Origin: Streptacidiphilus fuscans
Lineage (GTDB): Bacteria; Actinomycetota; Actinomycetes; Streptomycetales; Streptomycetaceae
Length of the DNA stretch: 64,000 nt
Direction: 5' to 3'
Assembly: GCF_015690355.1 (NCBI RefSeq)
Contig: NZ_JADPRT010000007.1
Location: 218,268 to 282,267, forward strand
How positions within the stretch are numbered: the first letter of the stretch is position 1; each line of letters starts with the position of its first letter. Below are positions 1 to 10,676 of this stretch, one piece after another. The notes below the pieces were generated by a model. It had not been told where the DNA came from, ran no database searches, and saw only the letters and a list, made by a program, of their open reading frames with translations. The translations under genes were made by a program, and so were the position numbers.

Positions 1-1057
1 CTGGCCGCGCTGTGCCGGGCACTGGCGGACATCCCCGTCAACATCGTCTCCATGCAGGCCCATCCGCTCGCCGAGGAGACCGTCGACGAGTTCGTCGTCC
101 GGGCGGCCCCGGAGCTCGCCGCACAGGAGCTGACCCGGGCGCTGGTCGCCGCCGGCGGCACCGAGGTGTGGCTGGAACGCGCCGACGCCCACGACCTGGT
201 CGACGTGCCGACCCGCGTGCTGACCATGGCCACCCGGACCGCCCAGGACGCCGCCGAGCTGCCGCTGGCGCTGCGGCAGCTGTTCGGACGGTGCCGGATC
301 CGCTCGATCCCGGGTCGCGAGATCGACGAGGACGAGCTGGACGGCTCGGTGATGCGGCTGCGCGACCCGGCCGGCGGCATCCTCGAACTCAAGCGCGAGC
401 ATCCCGTGTTCACCCCGACCGAGTTCGCCAGGGCGCGGGCGCTGATCGAGCTGGACGCCCGGCTCGGCCCCCGCGTCCCGCCCACCCGGCAGACGCTGCG
501 CCTGCTCGGCGCACCCCACGACTCCGCCGAGGGCGGCCAGATCACCGTGCGCCGGGCCGAGCCGAGTGACCGGGCCGCCGCGATCGCCCTGCACGAGCGG
601 TGCAGCACCCGGACGCTCCGCCAGCGCTACCACGGTCCGGTCGGCGACGCCGACCGCTTCCTCGGCCACCTGCTCGACCCGCGCCACGGCCAGACCCTGG
701 CCGTCGAGGCCGAGGACGGCCGCCTGGTCGCCCTCGCCCACCTGCTCTGGGACGACGACGCGGCCGAGATCGCGGTCCTGGTCGAGGACGCCTGGCAGCG
801 CCGCGGCATCGGCGGCGCCCTGGTCCGCCGCCTGACCGAGCTGGCCCGCCAGGCGGGCCTGGCCGAGGTCTACGCCGTGACCACGTCCGCCAACACGGGC
901 ATGATCGCGACGCTGCGCCAGCTCTCCGTGCCGCTGGACTACCACGTCGACGAGGGCACGCTGGTGATCACGGCCCACCTCGCCGCCCAGCCGCAGCTGG
1001 TCCCCGGCCGGACGGGCGGGGCGGCAGGCTCGGCGGCTGCGACGTCGGTGACGCCGA

Positions 1058-1071
<14 letters not shown>
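1..1071 (+). CDS. GNAT acetyltransferase with ACT-like N-terminus (5' partial)
   Basis: The reading frame is open from base 1 to a TGA at 1069-1071, so the true start lies left of the window; the ATG at 52 is internal. The C-terminal ~155 residues form a GNAT fold, with the acetyl-CoA-binding motif A visible as QRRGIGGALVRRL. The preceding ~170 residues resemble an ACT-type regulatory domain with a linker; this part is inferred from pattern only. Together they suggest an amino-acid-responsive N-acetyltransferase whose substrate is unknown. The 3' end overlaps the convergent glmS gene by 14 nt. Confidence 0.8.
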
Positions 1072-2881
<1,810 letters not shown>

Positions 2882-2903
2882 ATGAACTCTCCTCTGCCTC
2901 GGC

Positions 2904-3179
2904 TCACCCGTAGACGATCCGGCGCAGCTGGCGGGCGGACAGCTCGGGTGCTGCCACGCGCCGCTGCCGCAGCTCGGGACCGATGCGGGCGAAGATCTGC
3001 TCGTTGGTCAGCCCGCGCGCCTGGAGCTCGCCGTGGCGGCGTCGTACGTACTCCTCGGTTCCCTCGCCGAAGTAGGCGAGCACGTCCGCGATGACGCGGG
3101 CGGCCTCGCCGGGGCCGAGCGAGGTGGTCCGGAGCAGGTACTGCATCAGGTCGTCGTGAGGGTGGCTGGCCTGGGACAC
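2904..3179 (-). CDS. Conserved small protein upstream of glmS
   Basis: 91 aa, charged, largely helical, with no membrane segment or signal peptide. It opens with MSQASHPHDDLMQYLL and ends with a basic LSARQLRRIVYG tail. The function is not recognised. The only context is tight co-orientation with glmS (22-nt gap), so it is probably co-transcribed with it. Coding rather than spurious: it has a defined ATG start, typical third-position G/C, and fills the gap between lnt and glmS. Confidence 0.75.
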   Translation of the reverse strand: MSQASHPHDDLMQYLLRTTSLGPGEAARVIADVLAYFGEGTEEYVRRRHGELQARGLTNEQIFARIGPELRQRRVAAPELSARQLRRIVYG

Positions 3180-3219
3180 GAGGCACGACCTTACGCAGAA
3201 GGGAACCGTTCACCAAGAA

Positions 3220-3241
3220 TCCTGCCCGATATCGGGCAGGA
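3220..3241. promoter_or_regulatory. 22-bp perfect palindrome between lnt and the glmS operon
   Basis: An 11-bp half-site TCCTGCCCGAT is followed immediately by its exact reverse complement, with no spacer. It lies 18 nt past the lnt stop and about 40 nt upstream of the 91-aa gene start. On the minus strand it is followed by ATTCTT. It could be an operator for the glmS operon or, folded with a GATATC loop, the lnt terminator. Confidence 0.55.
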
Positions 3242-3258
3242 CTTCGCACGAACGGCCC

Positions 3259-4872
3259 TCAGCTCTCCGCGGAACCCTGATTCTCTGCCTGAGACGCCCG
3301 CTTGGCGCCCCTCCGCCCCGCCACGTACCAGGCCCCGCCCCACAGCAGCAGCACCAGCACCGAGCCGGTCGGCACCCAGTTGCCCCAGCGGTCGTAGAGG
3401 GTGTCCCCGGTCGCCAGCGGCACCGTGTAGACCTCGGCGGCGCTGGCCGACTTGCCCAGCTCGGTGCCGACCTGCCGCCCGGAGGGGTCGTACGCGACGC
3501 TGACCCCGGTCAGCGTCGCCTGCACCACCGAGCGCCCCGACTCGGCGGCGCGGAACGCGGCCAGCGAGGCGTGCTGCTCGGGCGCCCAGGTGCCCTGGAA
3601 CGTCGAGGTGGCGGACTGGACCAGGATCACCTGCGCGCCGCGCTGCTCCAGCGCCCGGCTCATGTCGGGGAAGGCCGACTCGAAGCAGATCAGCGGCCCG
3701 ACCTTCAGCGTCCCGCCGCCGGGCGTCGGCACGGTCATCACCACCGGCGTGGTGCCGCGTCGGCGGTCCACGGCGGCGGCCTTGGAGAAGTCCGCGACGA
3801 ACCCGAGGACCGGCCGCAGCGGGATGTACTCACCGAACGGCACCAGCCGGATCTTGTCGTAGCGCTGCCCGGTCAGCCCGTCCGGTCCGACCAGGACCGA
3901 GCTCTTGTAGATCCCGCCGCTGCCAGGCCGCACCGCGTCCACATTGACCAGCAGGTCCGCGCCGGTGGCGCGGGAGAGCGCGGCCAGCTTGGCGGTCACC
4001 TCCGGGTGGACCGTGAGGTCGTCGGCGACGCTGCTCTCGCCCCAGAGCACCAGATCCGGGTGGGCCTCGGTGAGCATCGCGGTCAACTGCTCGCCGCGGG
4101 TGGTGCGGTAGCCCGTGGAGTCCACTGCCAGGCCCGGCTGGACCACGCCCACGGCGGCACTGCTCCCGGTCAGCTTCGGCTGCGGCGCCCACGCCGAGAC
4201 CGCGACGGCGCCGAGTGCCAGCGAGACCAGGGTCAGCCAGGCGGCGTAGGACCGGCCCCAGGAGACGATCAGCGCGACGACGGCCGTGTTCACCGCCACG
4301 ATCAGCAGACTGTCCAGCCACACCCCGCCGACCGAGGCCAGCCGCAGGGCGATGTGCTGCTGGTACTGGCTCGCCCCGAGCAGCCCCCACGGGCCGCCCA
4401 GGTACTGCCAGGAGCGCACGGTCTCGGTCACCAGCCAGCCGGTCGGCACCAGCACCAGCGCGGCGACCACCCGCCCGACGTCCGGGGTGCCGTGCAGCAG
4501 CCGGTGCACCAGCCAGCCCCACGGGGCCCAGATCAGCCCGAGCAGCGCCGCGATCGCCACGATGAAGACGCTCAGCAAGGGGATCAGCCAGCTCATCACG
4601 CCGATCAGGAAGCCCATCCCGCCGAACCAGCCCAGCTGCAGCGCCTTCCGCGGCGTGGCCGCCCCGCGCAGCACCAGCAGCAGCGGCACCAGGCAGACGT
4701 AGGCGAACCACCACCAGCCGGGCGCGGGAAAGATCAGCACGGGCAGCGCACCGCAGCCCGCCGCCAGCAGCGGCTTGGCGCTGCGCCGGAGCGCGCGCCT
4801 CAGCCGAGACGCGTCCGGGGGCGGCGGATCGCCGTGCCCGCCCAGCGGTTTTCTCCCGGTGACGACGCTCAC
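3259..4872 (-). CDS. lnt: Apolipoprotein N-acyltransferase
   Basis: Transfers an acyl chain to the N-terminal Cys of lipoproteins in the plasma membrane. About seven hydrophobic segments form the N-terminal membrane domain. An extracytoplasmic nitrilase domain follows, with the Glu-Lys-Cys triad visible as LWGESS, RYDKIRLVPFGEY and GPLICFES. A last membrane helix and a basic tail close the protein. I chose the GTG at 4872 (537 aa) because AGAGGA lies just upstream and the frame upstream to 5037 has no hydrophobic or family-like sequence. Lipoprotein N-acylation by Lnt is established in high-GC actinobacteria. No adjacent ppm1 gene is present. Confidence 0.92.
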   Translation of the reverse strand: MSVVTGRKPLGGHGDPPPPDASRLRRALRRSAKPLLAAGCGALPVLIFPAPGWWWFAYVCLVPLLLVLRGAATPRKALQLGWFGGMGFLIGVMSWLIPLLSVFIVAIAALLGLIWAPWGWLVHRLLHGTPDVGRVVAALVLVPTGWLVTETVRSWQYLGGPWGLLGASQYQQHIALRLASVGGVWLDSLLIVAVNTAVVALIVSWGRSYAAWLTLVSLALGAVAVSAWAPQPKLTGSSAAVGVVQPGLAVDSTGYRTTRGEQLTAMLTEAHPDLVLWGESSVADDLTVHPEVTAKLAALSRATGADLLVNVDAVRPGSGGIYKSSVLVGPDGLTGQRYDKIRLVPFGEYIPLRPVLGFVADFSKAAAVDRRRGTTPVVMTVPTPGGGTLKVGPLICFESAFPDMSRALEQRGAQVILVQSATSTFQGTWAPEQHASLAAFRAAESGRSVVQATLTGVSVAYDPSGRQVGTELGKSASAAEVYTVPLATGDTLYDRWGNWVPTGSVLVLLLWGGAWYVAGRRGAKRASQAENQGSAES

Positions 4873-5035
4873 GCTGATCCTCTTTCTCTTTCTCCCACCC
4901 GAGGAAACGTGCTGGCCGCACCATCTTGCTGGCTCTGGTGCCTCCAGGTCCCAGTCTCCGGCGGGATCACAGCTTGGGCACGTTGTTTGCACCCTGGCCT
5001 CCGGCGACGCACCCTGGAGACGACGGGAGGGTGAC

Positions 5036-5260
5036 ATGGCATCACTTCAGCGGCAACCCGGACGGATCCGTTCGGGGACACAGTTCGTGGCGATCACCGT
5101 CGGCGTCGTGCGCACGCTCGCCGCGCGCCTCCTCAGCCGGGTCCGCCGCACACCGGGCCCGCGCGGCGGCCCACCCACCGCCGGCGACCGCTTCCCCCGC
5201 CGCCCGAAGCCGACCCTCCCGAGCGACGCGATCGCGCTCAGCGAGCCGGGATCGCGGTAG
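5036..5260 (+). CDS. Small basic hypothetical protein
   Basis: 74 aa beginning MASLQRQPGRIRSG, with a short hydrophobic stretch (FVAITVGVVRTLAARLL) and then an Arg/Pro-rich tail. The ATG is preceded at good distance by GGGAGG. No family is recognised. Another frame overlaps the same bases, so coding status rests mainly on the ribosome-binding site; treat as tentative. Confidence 0.4.
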   Translation: MASLQRQPGRIRSGTQFVAITVGVVRTLAARLLSRVRRTPGPRGGPPTAGDRFPRRPKPTLPSDAIALSEPGSR

Positions 5261-5273
5261 CGGAGCGGGGAAT

Positions 5274-5289
5274 TGAGTACGCGTACTCA
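5274..5289. promoter_or_regulatory. Perfect 16-bp palindrome, candidate operator
   Basis: TGAGTACGCGTACTCA is its own reverse complement. It lies 60 nt upstream of the GTG start at 5349. Its size and symmetry fit a homodimeric repressor site overlapping a promoter, but no regulator gene is adjacent. Confidence 0.5.
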
Positions 5290-5348
5290 GGCGGGTGCGT
5301 TCTGCGCTGAGTGACACTCCTGAGCTGTCAGCGGCAAAGGAGTACGAC

Positions 5349-6182
5349 GTGACTGAGCGGTCCGCGCCGCACGCCCGCACCACCCCTGCCCGACCGCGCG
5401 TCCGGCGTGGCTGCCTCGTGGTCGCGGTGGTGATGTGCGCCGTCGTGGTCGGCGGTCTGCTGGTGGTGCGGCAGACCGCCCACGACTGGACGACCCCGGC
5501 CGGCCCCGCACCTGACGTGACGGCGATGGCGGCCTCCGCGTCGGTCGACGCGGCCGATCGGACTGCCACCACGCAGCTCGACGCCGAACTGACCCGCCTC
5601 CGGAGGCTCCTGCCCTGGGCACGCCCCGTCGCACAGGGTGTGCGGGACAGCTGCGGAGCCGCAGCCGACACGCAGTACTTCGGCAGCCGACCCACCTGGG
5701 GTCCGATGGTGTGCAACCGCACCGTCGTCTGGTTCAGTGCGGTCCAGGGCCCCCTGCCACAAGCCCTCGACCGCGTCAGTGCGGCGCTGGATCAGGGCGG
5801 AATCCAGACGACCCCGCTCAACGGCAACCTGCTGGACGCCGACGACGCCACCGGGCCAGGAACGACCGCTCTCCAGAGCGCCTACGGCCTGGAGATCACC
5901 GTCGACCAGTCACCCCACCTGACGCAGGCCCTGGAAACAGAGCCCGAACTGCTGATCACCGACTCTCCGGCGGCCCCGGCGGACGAGACGGCGGTCCGCG
6001 CCTACCGGCCGGTGCGCGTCAGCGATGTGACCGCGCGGGTACAGGTGCCCGGCTACGTGCTCGGCATCCAGGTGACCTTCCCCTACTACTCCGCTGACGC
6101 CCCCTCGGTGCCGACTCCCGAACCGACCGACAACGGCAGAGGCAGCTGCGTGACCGGGAGCAACGACTGTCCCGGAGGGTGA
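5349..6182 (+). CDS. Membrane-anchored extracytoplasmic protein, unknown function
   Basis: 277 aa starting at GTG 5349, which has AAAGGAG eight bases upstream. A short Arg-rich cytoplasmic N-terminus (PRVRRG) leads to one membrane helix (residues ~21-41, LVVAVVMCAVVVGGLLVV). About 230 residues lie outside the cell. Cys residues in VRDSCG, MVCNRT and SCVTGSNDC may form disulfides. I do not recognise the family. The upstream palindrome at 5274-5289 probably controls it. Confidence 0.75.
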   Translation: MTERSAPHARTTPARPRVRRGCLVVAVVMCAVVVGGLLVVRQTAHDWTTPAGPAPDVTAMAASASVDAADRTATTQLDAELTRLRRLLPWARPVAQGVRDSCGAAADTQYFGSRPTWGPMVCNRTVVWFSAVQGPLPQALDRVSAALDQGGIQTTPLNGNLLDADDATGPGTTALQSAYGLEITVDQSPHLTQALETEPELLITDSPAAPADETAVRAYRPVRVSDVTARVQVPGYVLGIQVTFPYYSADAPSVPTPEPTDNGRGSCVTGSNDCPGG

Positions 6183-6242
6183 CGCGCTGCCGCTGCTGAG
6201 ACGACCGCGCAGCACAAGCGGTCCCCTCGCTAGGGTGGCGGC

Positions 6243-7685
6243 ATGACCAGCGACTTCCGTTCCGCCGGGCACGACGCAGTCGAGTTGCTCGCGGACTACC
6301 TCGACGGACTGCCCGCGCGGAGCGTCTGGACGCCGATGCCCGAGGCGGCGCGGGGCGCGCTGCTCGACGCGCCGTTGCCCGAGCGGGGGACGGAGCTCAC
6401 GACGCTGGTGAAGACCGTCGGCGAGACTGTGCTGCCCTACCCGATGGGCAACGGGCATCCGCGGTTCTTCGGGTGGGTCAACGCCGCGCCCGCGCCCGCC
6501 GGGGTGCTCGGGGCGCTGGCCGGGGCGGCGATGAATCCAAGCAGTGCCGGGGGCGACCACGCCGACGTGCATCTGGAGCGGACGGTCGTGCGGTGGCTGG
6601 CCGAGTTGGTCGGGTTTCCGCATCCGCCCGGCGGCGGGCTGCTGACCTCCGGGGCGTCGATGGCCACCATCGTCGCGCTCGGGGCCGCCCGCAACCGTGC
6701 CGCCGCGCGGCTCGGGGTGGACGTCCGTCAGGACGGGGTCGCTGCGCTGCCGCCGCTGGTCGGCTACGTCAGCGCGGAGACGCACTCGTGCGTGCGCAAG
6801 GCCGCCGAGTTGCTGGGCATCGGCAGCCGGAACCTCAAGGTGGTCGCCACCGACGCCGAGGGACGGCTGGATCCGGCCGCGCTGCGGTCGCAGCTCGACG
6901 CCGACCGGGCGGCCGGGCTGGTGCCGTTCCTGGTCGTCGGCTCCGCCGGGACGGTCAACACCGGCGCGATCGACGACCTCGCCGCGCTGGCCGACGTCTG
7001 CGAGCGGAGCGCCGAGGGCATCTGGTTCCACGTCGACGGTGCCTACGGCGCGTTCGGGCGACTGGATCCGGTGTCCGCCCCGCGTTACGCCGGGCTGGAG
7101 CGGGCCGACTCGCTGGCGCTGGATCCGCACAAGTGGCTGGGCGTGCCCGTCGACTGCGGCTGCGTGCTGGTGCGCGACGCGGAACAGCTGCGCGGGACGT
7201 TCAGCCTGGTGCCGGCCTATCTGCGCGACGAGGACGCCGGGAGCCTGGGCTGGTTCTCCGAGTACGGGATCGAGCAGACCCGCCCGTTCCGCTCGCTCAA
7301 GGTGTGGGCGACGATCGCGGCGGCCGGTCGCGAGGGCATCGTCCGCGACATCTCGCGCTGCTGCACGCTCGCCCGCACGCTGGGCCAACTCGTCGAACAG
7401 GAGCCGGATCTGGAGCTGCTGGCCCCGGTCGAGACGTCCATCGTCGCCTTCCGCTACCGCCCGGCGGGCGAGCGGGCGCTGTCGGAGGAGCGGCTGCAGC
7501 AGGTCAACGCGGCGCTGGCGGTCGCCGTGCAGCAGCGTGGGCGGGCCTTCGTCACCGGCACGGTGCTGGCCGGCCACGAGGCGGTACGGGCCTGTCTGCT
7601 CAACGCCGCGACCACGGAGGACGACCTGCGGATCCTGCTCGACGAGGTGCTTGCCGCAGGCGCGGCGCTCGGGACGGAACTGTGA
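6243..7685 (+). CDS. PLP-dependent group II amino acid decarboxylase
   Basis: 480 aa, of the aromatic-L-amino-acid/glutamate/diaminobutyrate decarboxylase family. The PLP lysine is in DPHKWLGVP, the cofactor-binding Asp-Ala region reads WFHVDGAYGA, and the substrate-loop motif NGHPRFFGWVN is near the N-terminus. The substrate cannot be decided; aromatic amino acids are the commonest in this subgroup. The start ATG lies six bases after TAGGGT, which looks like a -10 box, so the mRNA may be leaderless. It ends 45 nt before the lipoprotein gene. Confidence 0.88.
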   Translation: MTSDFRSAGHDAVELLADYLDGLPARSVWTPMPEAARGALLDAPLPERGTELTTLVKTVGETVLPYPMGNGHPRFFGWVNAAPAPAGVLGALAGAAMNPSSAGGDHADVHLERTVVRWLAELVGFPHPPGGGLLTSGASMATIVALGAARNRAAARLGVDVRQDGVAALPPLVGYVSAETHSCVRKAAELLGIGSRNLKVVATDAEGRLDPAALRSQLDADRAAGLVPFLVVGSAGTVNTGAIDDLAALADVCERSAEGIWFHVDGAYGAFGRLDPVSAPRYAGLERADSLALDPHKWLGVPVDCGCVLVRDAEQLRGTFSLVPAYLRDEDAGSLGWFSEYGIEQTRPFRSLKVWATIAAAGREGIVRDISRCCTLARTLGQLVEQEPDLELLAPVETSIVAFRYRPAGERALSEERLQQVNAALAVAVQQRGRAFVTGTVLAGHEAVRACLLNAATTEDDLRILLDEVLAAGAALGTEL

Positions 7686-7730
7686 CAGATGCCTAGGAAC
7701 CCCGCAGATCAGCGACCCGTCTTCGTGTAC

Positions 7731-8489
7731 ATGAAGATCAGTCCTGCATCCAAGGCGGGCCGCGCCGGTCTCGCACTCCTGGGCGCCACTGCCCTCTGCT
7801 TCGCCGCCACCGCCTGCTCCGGCAGCAGCAGCGGCACCAATTCCGGCACCTCCGCGTCGGCCGGATCGTCGGCGACGGCGACCGCCGCGACCAGCGGCGG
7901 CTCGGGGGCCACGGGCGGCAGCGGATCGACCGGTGGCAGCGGCTCGACGGGCGGTTCCGGCGGCAGCAACGGCGGCAGCAGCGGCGGCTCGACCGGGGGC
8001 AGCGGCACCAGCGGCGGCTCGACGGGAGGCGGGCAGGCCGCCGGGGTTCCCACCTGCACCGGCTCGCAGATCACCGTGTCCCAGGGCCAGGGCGACGCCG
8101 GTGCCGGGCACAGCGCCGCGGTGCTGCTGTTCCACAACACCGGCTCGTCCTCGTGCAGCCTCTACGGCTACCCGGGCGTGGCTGCCCTGGACAGCGGCGG
8201 CCGGCAGGTCGCCCAGGCCACCCGGACCCTGCGCGGCATGATGGGCGGTGCGCCGCAGAGCGCCACCGCGCCGACCGCCGTCGTCGTGGCCCCGGGCGCG
8301 ACGGCCTCCGCCCGCGTCGAGGGCACGGACGTGCCCGAGGGCAACGCGACCAGCTGCCCGACCTACGCGGGCCTGCTGGTCACGCCTCCCGGAACCAAGA
8401 CCTCGACGCGGCTGCCGATCCAGATGATGGGCTGCAGCGCCATCCAGGTTCACCCCGTGGTCCCCGGAACCACTGGCAACCAGGACTGA
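7731..8489 (+). CDS. DUF4232-type secreted lipoprotein
   Basis: 252 aa. The signal peptide (MKISPASKAGRAGLALL...) ends in the lipobox ATAC with Cys28 as lipid site. A ~70-residue Gly/Ser/Thr linker of GGSGST-type repeats follows, then a C-terminal beta-rich domain with paired Cys (VPTCTGSQ, SSSCSLYGYPG, TSCPTYAG, MMGCSAIQ) typical of DUF4232. The linker probably spaces the domain away from the membrane across the wall. An ATG at 7689 is in frame but would add 14 residues before a normal signal peptide. Function unknown. Confidence 0.82.
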   Translation: MKISPASKAGRAGLALLGATALCFAATACSGSSSGTNSGTSASAGSSATATAATSGGSGATGGSGSTGGSGSTGGSGGSNGGSSGGSTGGSGTSGGSTGGGQAAGVPTCTGSQITVSQGQGDAGAGHSAAVLLFHNTGSSSCSLYGYPGVAALDSGGRQVAQATRTLRGMMGGAPQSATAPTAVVVAPGATASARVEGTDVPEGNATSCPTYAGLLVTPPGTKTSTRLPIQMMGCSAIQVHPVVPGTTGNQD

Positions 8490-8514
8490 CGCGGCGTCAT
8501 GCAGGGACGCTCGC

Positions 8515-10134
8515 CTACTCGGTGGTGAACTCGGCCATCATCGCCATGTCCTCGTGCTCCAGGTTGTGGCAGTGGAGCAGGAACTGCCCGGCGTAGTCGC
8601 TGAACCGGACCGCGACCTCGACGCCCTGGGCGGGGAGCACGTCCACCGTGTCCTTCCACCCGGCGTCGTACTCACCGGGCGCGGCGTTGTTCCGGCTGAT
8701 CACCTGGAACGGGTCCAGGTGCAGGTGGATCGGATGGTGCACGTCGGTGATGAAACGCCAGATCTCGATCTGGCCGAGCTTGGGCGCGGCCAGCGAGTGG
8801 CCGGGCTGGTACTCCTGCCCGTTGATGGTCCAGCTGGTGCCCGACTGCGCGAACAGGAAGGTGCGGGTGGCCACGGCCTTGGCCGGGTCCAGCTGCTCGA
8901 CGGTGGCGAGCTGGTCGGGCACGCGCGAGCCGTCGCTGACCGACGCGCTGCCGATGTCGAACCGCATCACCTCGGCCGTGCCGCCGCTGCCGAGGCGGTT
9001 GACCAGCCGGACGCTGCTGCCTGCCGGGTAGCGGGCGAAGTCGACGACCACGTCGAACCGTTCGGCCGAGGCCAGCTCGATGCCGTCGTGGGCGACGGGC
9101 CGCGCCAGCAGACCGCCGTCCGAGCCCACCTGCACGAGCGCACCGCCGCCGGGCGGCTGCGGGTCGAGCTCCAGCCGGTAACGGCGGGCGTTGGACGCGT
9201 TGAGCAGCCGGAGCCGGTAGCGGGCCCGGTCGACCTTGGCGACCGGCCAGGGCGCGCCGTTGACCAGGATGACGTCGCCCAACACGCCGTTCATGTAGGC
9301 GTCCTGGACGCCCGGCCGACCCTCGGAGGGATCCAGCGCCGGGTAGGCGAAGTTGCCGTTCTCGTCGAAGGCCCGGTCGGCGATCATCAGCGGCAGCTCG
9401 CGCGCGCCCTGCGGCAGGTCGAGCGCCATCTCGTCCTCGTCACGGACGATGTGGAACCCGGCCAGCCCGCGGTAGACGTGCGGGCCGGTGAAACCCATGG
9501 TGTGGTCGTGGTACCAGAGCGTGGCGGCGTGCTGCTGCATCGGGTAGACGTACTGGCGCTGCGGCGCGAAGGTCGCGGACGACATCCCGGGCATGCCGGC
9601 CATGCCCGCGTTGCCGCCGGCCCCGCCCGAGCCACCGCCGAGCGGGCTGATCAGGTCCAGCGGGTAGCCGTCGCTCTCGTGCGGGACGTGACCGCCGTGG
9701 AGGTGGACCGCGGTGGGGTGCGGCAGTTCGTTGGTGTGGGTGACGATGGTGCGCCTGCCCGAGCGCGACTCGATGGTGGGGCCGGGGAACATGCCCTGGT
9801 AGCCCCAGACCTCGGTCTGACGGCCCGGCACCAGATTCGCCAGCCCGGGACGGGCGGTGATCTCGTAGTAGTCGGTGGTCGCGTCCGCTCGCACCGGCTT
9901 CAGCACCGGCGGCACCGGCAGCGGCACCGCGTAGCGCGACGGCAGCGGCACCTTGCTGCTGAGCAGCAGGCCAGGCTGGCCGTTCGGGATCAGCCGCCCG
10001 AGCGCGGGCAGCCCCCCGGCGACCGCGCCCGCGCCGAGCACGGCGGCGGCGCCGATCCCGAGCATCCGGCGACGGCTGATCCCCTGCGCCGCCCGGCCCG
10101 CCACGCCGGCCGCGTCGCCGTCGACGGCGCTCAC
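8515..10134 (-). CDS. Tat-secreted multicopper oxidase
   Basis: 539 aa, three cupredoxin domains, CotA/bilirubin-oxidase-like. A Tat signal (SRRRMLGIGAAAVLGAG) exports the folded enzyme. All four copper motifs are present: VHLHGGHVPH, WYHDHTMG, HHPIHLHLDPF and HCHNLEHEDMAM, so the type 1 and trinuclear sites look intact. A Gly/Met insertion NAGMAGMPGMSS follows the first motif, similar to Met-rich loops of cuprous oxidases (inference). It starts at GTG 10134, overlapping the stop of the membrane-protein gene by 4 nt, so the two are translationally coupled. Confidence 0.93.
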   Translation of the reverse strand: MSAVDGDAAGVAGRAAQGISRRRMLGIGAAAVLGAGAVAGGLPALGRLIPNGQPGLLLSSKVPLPSRYAVPLPVPPVLKPVRADATTDYYEITARPGLANLVPGRQTEVWGYQGMFPGPTIESRSGRRTIVTHTNELPHPTAVHLHGGHVPHESDGYPLDLISPLGGGSGGAGGNAGMAGMPGMSSATFAPQRQYVYPMQQHAATLWYHDHTMGFTGPHVYRGLAGFHIVRDEDEMALDLPQGARELPLMIADRAFDENGNFAYPALDPSEGRPGVQDAYMNGVLGDVILVNGAPWPVAKVDRARYRLRLLNASNARRYRLELDPQPPGGGALVQVGSDGGLLARPVAHDGIELASAERFDVVVDFARYPAGSSVRLVNRLGSGGTAEVMRFDIGSASVSDGSRVPDQLATVEQLDPAKAVATRTFLFAQSGTSWTINGQEYQPGHSLAAPKLGQIEIWRFITDVHHPIHLHLDPFQVISRNNAAPGEYDAGWKDTVDVLPAQGVEVAVRFSDYAGQFLLHCHNLEHEDMAMMAEFTTE

Positions 10135-10589
10135 GCGGACACCTCGACCGACTCGGCCGCATCGCCATCGCCATCGCCGTCACCGGCGCCGGCGCCGACC
10201 GAGGCTCCGGGCTTGAACGTGAAGACGTCCACGGCGAACTTCTCGGCCATCACGAAGATGCCGACGCCCAGCGGGATGTGCAGGATCAGCACCCGGTCGA
10301 AGCCGAGGCTGATCTGCGCCGCGCAGGCCACGACCATGATGGCGTAGTGGATCGCGAAGGAGTTCGGCCCGCCGGAGAGCCGCCACACGAGCAGACCCGC
10401 GATCGCGGCCAGCAGTGCCGCCGTGGCCAGGATCATCGCCGCGATCATGTGGGCGTTGAGCAGTGGGTAGAACCCCTGCAGAAAGCCGCCGGCGAGCACC
10501 GGCTGCGCGACCGCCAGCAGGGCCACCAGCACGGCGGTCACCCGCAGCGACACGACCGGCCAGCGAGGCGGGGTGGTTCTGTTCGACAT
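10131..10589 (-). CDS. Small four-helix membrane protein (DUF6220-like)
   Basis: 152 aa with four hydrophobic segments (VTAVLVALLAVAQPVLAG, HMIAAMILATAALLAAIAGLL, IHYAIMVVACAAQISLGF, LHIPLGVGIFVMAEKF) and an Asp/Gly-rich tail. His residues in LLNAHMI, AIHYAI and ILHIPLG sit in or near the helices and could ligate heme or metal, though this is unproven. The ATG at 10589 has GGGGGA upstream. First gene of the two-gene operon with the multicopper oxidase. The family assignment is from the sequence pattern only. Confidence 0.75.
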   Translation of the reverse strand: MSNRTTPPRWPVVSLRVTAVLVALLAVAQPVLAGGFLQGFYPLLNAHMIAAMILATAALLAAIAGLLVWRLSGGPNSFAIHYAIMVVACAAQISLGFDRVLILHIPLGVGIFVMAEKFAVDVFTFKPGASVGAGAGDGDGDGDAAESVEVSA

Positions 10590-10616
10590 ACGAGTCCCCC
10601 AGGGAGCGAAAAATCG

Positions 10617-10643
10617 TCTCTGGCGAGATACTCTCATATGAGA
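10617..10643. promoter_or_regulatory. Pair of TCTC...GAGA inverted repeats in the marR/oxidase divergent promoter
   Basis: TCTC-TGGC-GAGA (10617-10628) and the perfect palindrome TCTCATATGAGA (10632-10643) lie side by side. They fall in the 87-bp gap between the divergent starts at 10589 and 10677, where a MarR dimer would repress both directions. Confidence 0.6.
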
Positions 10644-10676
10644 TTGTTTTGGCACCACCCCTTATGCTGGACGGCG

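Noticed and set aside
4926..5276. Alternative frame (116 codons) over the small gene at 5036
   Set aside because: Ser/Arg/Ala-rich composition; the 5036 frame has the better spaced ribosome-binding site.
5910..8453. An 847-codon minus-strand frame over the decarboxylase and lipoprotein genes
   Set aside because: Antisense shadow; the plus-strand genes have the PLP lysine motif and a lipobox.
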